Assembly: GCA_016716635.1 (NCBI GenBank)
Contig: JADJVZ010000014.1
Location: 762,517-826,516 of the forward strand
Direction: 5' to 3'
From: Micropruina sp.
GTDB lineage: Bacteria > Actinomycetota > Actinomycetes > Propionibacteriales > Propionibacteriaceae
DNA: 64,000 nt
Below are positions 35,386 through 42,461 of this stretch, piece after piece. A program made the position numbers and the translations under genes. The notes beneath the pieces were generated by a model that saw only the letters and a program-made list of their open reading frames with translations, did no database searches and was not told where the DNA came from. The first letter of the stretch is position 1; every line of letters starts with the position of its first letter.

Positions 35386-36408
35386 ATGGACGAAGCCGAG
35401 TTCTTGCGACAGTTGGCCGAAGCCAACGACTTCCACGCGGGCCCTTCTGAGCCGGCCGAGCCGAGCCCCGGGTCGCGCCTGTTCACCTCGCCGGAGCAAC
35501 TTCGCGACGCGCTTGCCGCCGCGAACCTCTCCCCTGACAGCGTCGCGGTCATCACCTCGTTGGCCCAGCCCGCCTTCCAGCTCGTGACCGAAGAGATCCC
35601 GGCCGATTGGCACTCCCCCAACGGTGCCAGTCGCCTCGGGGGGACTCCCGACCTCCCGCCCGGCTCTGCCTGGCCGTGGCGCCCGGGGTACGTGGGCGTC
35701 CGCCAGGTGCTGGACGAACCGGACGACCAGCCAGCACCCCTGTCCTTCCTTGCCCAGCTAGATTTCGCCGACCTGGCCGCAGCCGGGACGCTGCCGGATG
35801 TACCTCTGCCCACGTCGGGACGCCTCCAGCTGTACTACGACCTGCAGCGCATGCCGTGGGGCTTCGACCCGGCGGAGCGGATCGGCGTCCACGTCGCCTA
35901 CGACGACTCGCCCGTCAGCGCGCTCAGCCGCACGCAGCCGCCGTCCGAGCTGTTCGCCCTCGGGGACGAGGCGATACTGCACGAGCAGAGGCTGCGCCCG
36001 CAGGTCATCGTCAGCACCCCCTCCCCCTACGCCCACGCCGTGAGGAGCCGCCTCGCTGAACCCGACATCGAGGCGCTCGACGAGTGGTACGGCGAGTTCT
36101 GGGATCTGCCCGAATGGAACAGCCACCAGGTGGGCGGATGGCCCCACCAGGTCCAAGGCGAGATGCCCCTCGACGTCGCCCTGCTGGCGGCCGGTCACTA
36201 CACCGGCAACATCGATGTTTACCGCGACGAGGCGGCGATGGCGGCAGCCGAGGCCGACGCCCCGAACTGGGTACTGCTGTGGCAGCTCGCCTCGGAAGAT
36301 CCGTGGTTCATGTGGGGTGACGAAGGGTTCTTATACCTGTGGATCCGCCGCGACGATCTGGCCGCCCGTCGCTTCGACGACACGGTCCTGATCCTGCAGT
36401 GCTACTGA
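35386..36408 (+). CDS. DUF1963 (YwqG family) protein
   Basis: A 340-residue member of the DUF1963/YwqG family. Family marks are SRLGGTPDLPPGSAWP, FLAQLDFADLA, LQLYYDLQ, HQVGGWPHQVQGEM and the C-terminal run WGDEGFLYLWIRRDDL. Function is unknown; members are cytoplasmic. The start is preceded by AAGGAG. The upstream 120 bp carries a direct repeat GGACGACGGAGC twice within 30 bp. The gene stands alone and ends just before the hairpin array. Confidence 0.88.
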   Translation: MDEAEFLRQLAEANDFHAGPSEPAEPSPGSRLFTSPEQLRDALAAANLSPDSVAVITSLAQPAFQLVTEEIPADWHSPNGASRLGGTPDLPPGSAWPWRPGYVGVRQVLDEPDDQPAPLSFLAQLDFADLAAAGTLPDVPLPTSGRLQLYYDLQRMPWGFDPAERIGVHVAYDDSPVSALSRTQPPSELFALGDEAILHEQRLRPQVIVSTPSPYAHAVRSRLAEPDIEALDEWYGEFWDLPEWNSHQVGGWPHQVQGEMPLDVALLAAGHYTGNIDVYRDEAAMAAAEADAPNWVLLWQLASEDPWFMWGDEGFLYLWIRRDDLAARRFDDTVLILQCY

Positions 36409-36431
36409 GGACGCCGACCCCTCAAGGGGTG

Positions 36432-36715
36432 GTGTTGGTCCCCTCGGCGAGGGGGTACCGAGGGAACCAACACGCCACCTCGCGACCGACCATGGAGTGA
36501 ACCTCCTCCTGGTCAGTGCGAGGAGGTCCGGCCACCGGTCGCCGGTGGATGTGGTGATCCCCCCAGGGAAGGGGGTCTGCCAGGGGGATCACCACGGGTA
36601 TCCCCGCTCGGCTGCTGGGTCGCAAGGAAGGGGGGTCAGCCCAGAAGCTCGAGGAGGGACGAATGGGGGGTGTGGTGATTCCCTCGGGGGGGGTGGGGGG
36701 CCGAGGGAATCACCA
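36432..36715. repeat. Array of hairpins with ~120-bp period (non-coding)
   Basis: The 343-bp gap holds three related large hairpins centred near 36452, 36573 and 36693, i.e. 121 and 120 bp apart. Hairpin 1: arms 36432-36447 and 36458-36473 (16 bp, one mismatch). Hairpin 2: 36551-36563 and 36583-36595 (13 bp perfect). Hairpin 3: 36671-36686 and 36700-36715 (16 bp perfect, all-purine G-rich loop). Arms share the theme GTGKTGRTYCCC. Two smaller hairpins (36501-36527 and 36532-36548) lie between the first two. The motif GGGGGTCAGCCC recurs near 36631-36642 and 36747-36758, the latter at the stop of the adjacent permease gene, which suggests tandem duplication of a gene-end unit. No coding sequence is visible. 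Confidence 0.85.
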
Positions 36716-36751
36716 CCTGGGTGCCCGACACTGGACTGAAAGGGGAGGGGG

Positions 36752-37582
36752 TCAGCCCTTCAGGCCAGTGTGAGCCAGTCCTTCGATGACGCGGCGCTGG
36801 AGCGCCACGAACAAGATCAGGATCGGGGCCATCGCCATCGTCGCGGCGGCCATCATGACGGAGTAGTCGGTGGTATCACGGCCCGCGAACATCGCGATGC
36901 CCACCGAGAGGGGCATCGACTTGTCTTGGGAGGTGACCACCAGGGGCCAAAGAAGGTCATTCCACGACCACAGCACGGTTGTGATGACCACAGCCGAGAT
37001 AGCTGGCTTAGCGAGCGGAAGCATCACCAGGTAGAAGATCTGGAAGGGGTTGGCCCCGTCGAGACGGGCCGACTCTTCCAGCTCATTGGGCAGTCCCACG
37101 AAGAACTGCCGCATGAGGAAGGTGCCGAACGCGGAGAAGATGCCCGGCAGGACGATGCCCCAGGTCGTGTCCAACAGATGCATGCCTTGAATCAACTGAT
37201 ACTGCGGCAGCAGATAGATCTGTCCGGGGACCATGAGGATGGACAACACCACCGCCAGCAAGGCCCCGCGTCCCCGGAAGTGCATCCGGGCGAAGGCGTA
37301 GCCGGCGAGGCTACAAAGGACGACCTGGCCGATCGTCCGAATGACGGTGATCAGAACCGAGTTCCAGAACTGGTTGAGGAACGGGATCCGCTCGAAAACG
37401 GTCACGTAGTTCTGCCACTTGAACTGGGCGGGGATGAGCGTCGGGGGGACGGCCGTCACCTCGGCGTTGCTCATCAGCGAGAGCCAGATCTGCCAGAAGA
37501 ACGGGAACACCATGGTGAAGGCCCCCAGGATGAGCACCGCGTGGGTTAGCCACATGGTGCCGTAGCGCTTCGTTCTAGACAT
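36752..37582 (-). CDS. Carbohydrate ABC transporter permease (MalG type)
   Basis: A 276-residue permease with six membrane segments. The MalG-family EAA loop is visible as ELEESARLDGANPFQIFYLVMLPLAKPAI around residues 165-195. It pairs with the MalF-type permease upstream (8-bp overlap) to form the channel of a CUT1 sugar importer. No ATPase gene lies in the window, so a shared MsiK-like ATPase elsewhere is probable. Last gene of the operon; the hairpin array follows directly. Confidence 0.92.
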   Translation of the reverse strand: MSRTKRYGTMWLTHAVLILGAFTMVFPFFWQIWLSLMSNAEVTAVPPTLIPAQFKWQNYVTVFERIPFLNQFWNSVLITVIRTIGQVVLCSLAGYAFARMHFRGRGALLAVVLSILMVPGQIYLLPQYQLIQGMHLLDTTWGIVLPGIFSAFGTFLMRQFFVGLPNELEESARLDGANPFQIFYLVMLPLAKPAISAVVITTVLWSWNDLLWPLVVTSQDKSMPLSVGIAMFAGRDTTDYSVMMAAATMAMAPILILFVALQRRVIEGLAHTGLKG

Positions 37583-38522
37583 AGGTCACCCACCTCCGCT
37601 GAAGCCGGAACTGGATGATCGTGACCAGGCCGATGAGCGCCATGACGAACACCGCAATGGCGGCGCCGTAGCCGCGGTTGCCGTTCACAAAAGCCTCTTG
37701 GTAGAAGAGGTAAACCAGCGACTTAGTGCTGGGCATGGCCGGCGACATCGGAGAAATCAAAACGAAGATCGTGTCGAACAGCTGGAAGCCGCCGATGCCC
37801 GTCATGACGGACAAGAAGAAGATCGACGGGGTCAGCAGCGGGACGGTGATCGAGAAGAACTGCCGGGTCGGACTGGCGCCGTCCAGATCGGCGGCTTCGT
37901 AGAGCTCGACCGGAATCGACTTCAGGCCCGCGGAGATGATGATCATGTTGAAGCCGATGGAGGACCACAGCCCGAGGATCGACACAGCGATCAGCGCGAC
38001 GCCGGGGGTCGACAGCCAGTAGGGCGGATTGGCGACGCCCATCGAGCGCAACGCGTAGTTGAGGATGCCGTACTCGCCGTTGAAGATCATCTTCCACACG
38101 ATCGCGACGGCGACCGGCATGGCGACGTAGGGCATGAAGTACAGCACCCGGTAAACCTTCGCGAACCGCAACCCGGGACGAGAGATCAAGGCGGCGAGCA
38201 ACACCGAGATGGGGACGCCCAGCAGGACGATCCCGGTGAAGGTCAGGGTGTTGCCGAGGGCACCGAGCAGCTTCGGATCGGTGACCAGCGTCTCGTAGTT
38301 GGCGGGGCCGACGAAGCGGGAGCCGCGTCCGAACTCGCCGGTCTTGGTGAGCGACATCCACAGCGTGGCGACGATCGGGTAGAGGTAGAAGACGGTGACG
38401 CCGGTCAGGAGAGGCATGACGAATAGCCAGGGCCATGCCCCATCTCTGCGCAACCCGTCTCGGCGCAGCCCCTCAGAGCGGGCGCCGAGCGCCCGCCCCG
38501 AGGTCATTCGCGCCGCCGTCAT
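37575..38522 (-). CDS. Sugar ABC transporter permease (MalF type)
   Basis: A 315-residue permease with a ~25-residue basic N-terminal tail and six membrane segments. The EAA loop reads SIPVELYEAADLDGASPTRQFFSITVPLL (about residues 210-238). It forms a heterodimer with the MalG-type protein. ATGA overlap with the binding-protein stop shows translational coupling. Confidence 0.92.
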   Translation of the reverse strand: MTAARMTSGRALGARSEGLRRDGLRRDGAWPWLFVMPLLTGVTVFYLYPIVATLWMSLTKTGEFGRGSRFVGPANYETLVTDPKLLGALGNTLTFTGIVLLGVPISVLLAALISRPGLRFAKVYRVLYFMPYVAMPVAVAIVWKMIFNGEYGILNYALRSMGVANPPYWLSTPGVALIAVSILGLWSSIGFNMIIISAGLKSIPVELYEAADLDGASPTRQFFSITVPLLTPSIFFLSVMTGIGGFQLFDTIFVLISPMSPAMPSTKSLVYLFYQEAFVNGNRGYGAAIAVFVMALIGLVTIIQFRLQRRWVTYV

Positions 38523-39805
38523 TTCGGCTCTGCCGCCAAGAGCGTGTTCATCTTGTCGGCCATGGTCTTGGCCGCGGTGTCCATCGGCTGGGCGCCGGCG
38601 AAGCCTGGGCTCAGCAACTCCGCCTCAAGATTCGCCCATGCGTTGGTGTTCTGGCTGACCGGGTACGGGAACGAAGAGTTCTTCGCCGAATCGGTGTAGG
38701 CCTTCAAGTTCCAGTTTGGGTAGGCGTTGAGGAAGGTGTCCTGGGTCCCGTTGAAGGCGGGCAGGGTGGTCCCAGCGGCGCCCTCGGTCATGGCGGCTTG
38801 CTTGCTGCCCAGGAACTCCGCGAAGGCCTTGGCCGCGTCCAGGTTCTTGCTGGTCTTGGCGAACACATTGGCCAGGCCATGGATGACCGTCCCCTCATGC
38901 TTGCCCTTCGGCAACTGCACCAGGTTGAGGTCGGCCGGCGTCGGGTAGTCCTTGGCGTACGCCGGGGTCTGCCAGGTGCCGGAGTAGATCATCGCCGTCT
39001 TGCCGGAGGAGAACATCGCGGTGGGGGCCGTGTCGGCCATCACCTGGACACTGGGCATGGCCCCGTCCTTGATGAGGTCCGACCAGAACTTCAGGCCCTC
39101 GATCGACGCGGGCTGATCGTAGCCCGACTTGCCCTTGTCGATGACGTAGCCACCGGCCTGGAAGATCGTGCTGTAGAAGCTCTCCTGGCCACCGGTGAGG
39201 TCGGCGGCGATGCCGTAGACGCCCTGGCTCTTGAGCTTCGTTGCGATCTCGCGGGCGGCCTTATTGAAGTCATCCCACGTCCAATCGTCGGTGGGAAGCG
39301 CGACGCCGGCGTCGGCGAAGAGCAACTTGTTGTACCAAAGGGCGATCGTGTCGAAGTCCTTGGGGATGCCGTAGTGCTTTCCGCCATTGGAGTACAGGTC
39401 CACCAGCGCGGTGGGGAAGTTCTTCCAGTCGACGTTGATGCCGCCCAGGTCAGCCAGCTGGTCATTGCCGGCGAAGAGTTGAATGTTGGGGCCGTTCATC
39501 CAAAAGACGTCCGGCAGGTTGCTGGCCTCGGCCTGCGTCTTGAGCTTGGCGAAGTACTGCTTGTAGGGCGTGACCGCCACGGTGACCTTGATGTTGGGGT
39601 AGGTCTTGTTGAAGTCGGCGATGTTCTTCTCGATGAACGGGCGCTGCGCTTCGGCCCAAATCGCGTAGTTGAGTTCTGCCTTCGTGTCCTTCGCGAGGGC
39701 ACCGGCGGGGGCGGACGACGCGGACGGGCTTGCGGCGCAACCACCGAGGGCGATCCCGAAGGCGACCAACGCGGCCGTCAAGATTCGAGAGAAGGGGGCT
39801 TTCAT
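38519..39805 (-). CDS. Extracellular sugar-binding lipoprotein of ABC transporter
   Basis: A 428-residue family-1 solute-binding protein. The lipoprotein signal ends at ALGGC (Cys23), followed by a Ser/Ala-rich linker. The mature domain has IEKNIADFNKTYPNIKV, GIPKDFDTIALWYNKLLFADAGV and WTWDDFNKAAREIA, typical of CUT1 binding proteins. The ATG at 39805 has AGGAGA ahead; the longer open frame is discarded because it would bury the signal peptide. Ligand unknown. Confidence 0.92.
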   Translation of the reverse strand: MKAPFSRILTAALVAFGIALGGCAASPSASSAPAGALAKDTKAELNYAIWAEAQRPFIEKNIADFNKTYPNIKVTVAVTPYKQYFAKLKTQAEASNLPDVFWMNGPNIQLFAGNDQLADLGGINVDWKNFPTALVDLYSNGGKHYGIPKDFDTIALWYNKLLFADAGVALPTDDWTWDDFNKAAREIATKLKSQGVYGIAADLTGGQESFYSTIFQAGGYVIDKGKSGYDQPASIEGLKFWSDLIKDGAMPSVQVMADTAPTAMFSSGKTAMIYSGTWQTPAYAKDYPTPADLNLVQLPKGKHEGTVIHGLANVFAKTSKNLDAAKAFAEFLGSKQAAMTEGAAGTTLPAFNGTQDTFLNAYPNWNLKAYTDSAKNSSFPYPVSQNTNAWANLEAELLSPGFAGAQPMDTAAKTMADKMNTLLAAEPK

Positions 39806-39860
39806 GAGGGGTCTCCTAGGGGTGAGGAGGATGGGGTTAGCTCGTGGGTGGGTGGGGGAT

Positions 39861-41039
39861 TCAGGTGTGGACGGGGGCCGCTTTGACCCCCTGGTGGGTA
39901 CGGAAGTAGTCGGCAATGTGTGGCTCAACCCGTGGCACGCGCTGTGGGGTGGAGCCGGTGCGCAGGGACACGGTGGCCGCCACGCCCGCGGCGACGGCGT
40001 CTCGAGCACCGAGGGGGTTGGTGTCGGTGGGGCCACCCTCGCGGACGAACCGGACGAACTCGGCGACGGTCAGATCGTCGGCGTCGCTGTGCCCGGCCGC
40101 GTCACCTCGGATCGGGAACTCCTCGTCGGCGCTGAGGAACGCCCCGCGGCGGCGCCACAGCTTGATGACGCCACCCTCCGAATCTCCGAAGTTCTCAAGC
40201 CGTCCGTGCGTCCCAATGACCGTGTAGTTGCGCCAGTAGTCAGGCGTGAAGTGGCACTGCTGATAGGAGGCCAGAACCCCCGAGTCGAGCCGCATCAGCA
40301 TCATGGACAGGTCTTCGACGTCGATGACGGGGTTGAGGCCGGTCAGGGTGGTGGCGGGGTACCCGCTGGGATCAAACCACTCCCCCAGCAGTTCGCTGGA
40401 GTTATCCCGACGATCGGGGTTCGCGCCGTACACCATGAGGTCACCCATGGCGGTCACTTCGCGGGTAACCGACCCTGCCAACCAATGCATCACGTCGATG
40501 TCGTGGGCACCCTTTTGCAGGAGCAAGCCCGTGGCGCGCTTGCGCTCGGCGTGCCAGTCGCGGAAGTAATAGTCGCCGCCGTGGCCGACGAAGTGGCGGC
40601 ACCAAATGGCCTTGACGTCGCCCACCAGGCCCGCGTCAATGAGTTGGTGCAGCTGACGGACGACATGCATGTGGCGCATGTTGTGGCCGACGTAGAGCTT
40701 GGTTCCGGATTTGTAGGCGGTGTTGAGCACCGAGTCGGCGTCCGAAATGCGTGTGGCGATGGGCTTCTCGAGATAGGTGGCGACACCCGAGCGCAGCAGA
40801 TCACTCGTGATTGTGGCGTGCGTGTCATCGGGCGACACCACGAACGCGGCATCGAGACCGAGCTCAATGAGGGCCCGATGGTCGGGCACAACGGGAACGT
40901 CACCGAAGTGTCGGCGCGCCCGTCTTTGCGCGTGGGGGTGCGGGTCCGCGACACCGACGATGACAGCGTCGTGGGCAAGCGCGCGGTTGGCGAGGCCGGC
41001 TCGGGCGCCAGCCCCCACAACGCCGATGCGCAGGGTCAT
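39861..41039 (-). CDS. Gfo/Idh/MocA family oxidoreductase
   Basis: A 392-residue NAD(P)-dependent sugar oxidoreductase. It has the Rossmann motif GVVGAGARAG at the N terminus and the family YLEKPIA (lysine of the E-K-P motif) around residue 91. The C-terminal domain has GAHDIDVMHWLAG with the catalytic-type His. The gene lies between the ROK regulator (ATGA overlap) and the binding protein (55-bp gap), so it probably acts on the sugar imported by this ABC system. Substrate is inference. Confidence 0.9.
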   Translation of the reverse strand: MTLRIGVVGAGARAGLANRALAHDAVIVGVADPHPHAQRRARRHFGDVPVVPDHRALIELGLDAAFVVSPDDTHATITSDLLRSGVATYLEKPIATRISDADSVLNTAYKSGTKLYVGHNMRHMHVVRQLHQLIDAGLVGDVKAIWCRHFVGHGGDYYFRDWHAERKRATGLLLQKGAHDIDVMHWLAGSVTREVTAMGDLMVYGANPDRRDNSSELLGEWFDPSGYPATTLTGLNPVIDVEDLSMMLMRLDSGVLASYQQCHFTPDYWRNYTVIGTHGRLENFGDSEGGVIKLWRRRGAFLSADEEFPIRGDAAGHSDADDLTVAEFVRFVREGGPTDTNPLGARDAVAAGVAATVSLRTGSTPQRVPRVEPHIADYFRTHQGVKAAPVHT

Positions 41040-42115
41040 GAGGGGGTCCTTTCAATGGTGGGTGGCTGCGGGGCGACAGCCTCCCCGTCCAGAATCGCGG
41101 CGGAGCCGAGCTCCACCGCACGGATCGCAGCCCCAAGCAGTGCCGCCTCCGCACCGAGTTCGCCCAACCGGATTTCCGGCTCTGCCCTCGCAGCCAGGTG
41201 CGCGCCCACGGCGGCAGCGAGCTGTTTGCGGAGTTTGGGACCGCCGTGGTCAGCCCCCGGCCCTCCGAGCACGATCAGCTCGGGGTCGATGGTGCCGATC
41301 ATCTGCGCTAGCGGTGCCGCGACTAGGCCGACCAGCCGATCGACAAGGAGGGCCGCGTTGGATTCGGTCGGGTCGAAGCTCCACGCGGGGTGCGCCAGGT
41401 TCGGGCCCTCCCCCGCCGCAAACGACGCGCCGCGCAGCAACTCGCCATCGATGACGATGCCAGCCTTCAACCCCTGCGCGATGTGCAGGTAAATCTGGTT
41501 TCCGAGCCCAGAGCCGGCACCCACACGACTCTCGGCGAGGGCGGCCACGTTCACGTGGTTCTCGGCACCCAGCTGCAGGGTGGGGTCGAGGTTCAACAAC
41601 TCGCGGAGGTTGAACCCGGCCCACGAAGGGGCCGCGTTAACGCGCACGACATCGCCCTCACCGGTGACGAGGCCCGGCATGGCCACGACGAGCACATCGA
41701 GGTCCTCGCCGGTGAGCAGGTCGAGGGCCGCGGAGCGCCAGCCGGGGTCACGGTCTTGGTCGGCGACGTTGATCGTCCGAACCGCGGTGACGACCGAACT
41801 CAGGTCGACCCGGCCATAGGTCACGATGCCGACGCGCTCCATGACCAGGCAGCCCATCCGCGTCGCGCGGGGCGCGAAGGCGTAGCGCTCTCCGGGGCGT
41901 CCGGGACCCTCGGAAAAGCTGGGGAGCGGGATGGCCAGGCCCCTGGCGGCTAGTTGCCGCATGATCGGCTGGGTCGTGGGACGGGAGAGTCCAACTGCGC
42001 GGGCGATCTCAGCGACGGAGGCCTCGCGGGCCTCTCGAAGCGTTGCCCAGCACGACGCCACATTGCGACGCCTGATGCCTGCGGCACCGTTGCCAATCCC
42101 TCTGATCACGACCAC
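41036..42115 (-). CDS. ROK family transcriptional regulator
   Basis: A 359-residue ROK-type repressor. The N-terminal winged helix-turn-helix (about 20-75) contains SVAEIARAVGLSRPTTQPIM. The ROK domain follows, with GLVTGEGDVVRVNAAPSWAG and GAGSGLGNQIYLHIAQGLKAG. The usual ROK zinc-binding CxCGxxGC motif is absent and the kinase Asp motif looks changed, so this is a regulator, not a kinase. GTG start at 42115. First gene of the operon, so it should control its own expression together with the oxidoreductase and ABC genes. Confidence 0.87.
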   Translation of the reverse strand: MVVIRGIGNGAAGIRRRNVASCWATLREAREASVAEIARAVGLSRPTTQPIMRQLAARGLAIPLPSFSEGPGRPGERYAFAPRATRMGCLVMERVGIVTYGRVDLSSVVTAVRTINVADQDRDPGWRSAALDLLTGEDLDVLVVAMPGLVTGEGDVVRVNAAPSWAGFNLRELLNLDPTLQLGAENHVNVAALAESRVGAGSGLGNQIYLHIAQGLKAGIVIDGELLRGASFAAGEGPNLAHPAWSFDPTESNAALLVDRLVGLVAAPLAQMIGTIDPELIVLGGPGADHGGPKLRKQLAAAVGAHLAARAEPEIRLGELGAEAALLGAAIRAVELGSAAILDGEAVAPQPPTIERTPS

Positions 42116-42150
42116 ACATCATTTCGTAAGGGTGTTTCGGTATGCGTCTT

Positions 42151-42179
42151 ACTAAACTCCGTGCGGTAGGCCCGGTCAA
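42151..42179 (-). promoter_or_regulatory. Candidate sigma-70-type promoter of the ROK-ABC operon
   Basis: On the minus strand TTGACC (42179-42174) and TTTAGT (42156-42151) are separated by exactly 17 bp, 36 bp before the ROK start codon. Just upstream lie the repeats CTCCTAA at 42190-42196 and 42199-42205 and the inverted copy TTAGGAG at 42220-42226. These are good candidates for the ROK operator. Confidence 0.55.
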
Positions 42180-42189
42180 GCGGGTGACC

Positions 42190-42237
42190 CTCCTAATACT
42201 CCTAAATAAGCCATCTTGCTTAGGAGAAAACGTTTCA
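42190..42237. promoter_or_regulatory. Operator-like repeats upstream of ROK operon
   Basis: Two direct copies of CTCCTAA (42190-42196, 42199-42205) and one inverted TTAGGAG (42220-42226) are followed by the short palindrome GAAAACGTTTC (42226-42236), which looks like a LacI-family site. The rest of the 346-bp gap to the next gene holds GC-rich sequence and a further palindrome at 42413-42434. Confidence 0.45.
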
Positions 42238-42412
42238 CTGATTCGGGCCTTCCCCGACGGCGTCGACAGGCTCACCGAGGGGCGGGTGGGACGAGGCGGG
42301 TGGGGCAGAGCCGTCAGGCGAGGCGCAGGCTGACCCGTCGCAGCGCCGGCGAACTTCCGGCCGTCGATCCGACGGGCACGACCCTAGGACCTCCGTGGCA
42401 TACTAGTGCGAC

Positions 42413-42434
42413 GGACTATTTTGATTAATAGTCC
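42413..42434. promoter_or_regulatory. Perfect palindrome GGACTATT-N6-AATAGTCC
   Basis: Arms GGACTATT (42413-42420) and AATAGTCC (42427-42434) with a 6-nt AT-rich centre lie 28 bp before the start of the DUF2156 gene. This is low-GC in a high-GC setting, which fits an operator or a 5' UTR hairpin. Confidence 0.5.
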
Positions 42435-42461
42435 TACACACTCTTGAGTGACGGGGACCCA

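Noticed and set aside
36415..36760. CRISPR array
   Set aside because: The repeats are few, ~120 bp apart, diverged and palindromic over long arms; there are no uniform repeats with unique 30-40 bp spacers and no cas genes in the window.
41036..42115. ROK protein as an active sugar kinase
   Set aside because: It has an N-terminal winged HTH and lacks the usual zinc-binding cysteine motif of ROK kinases, so it is called a regulator.
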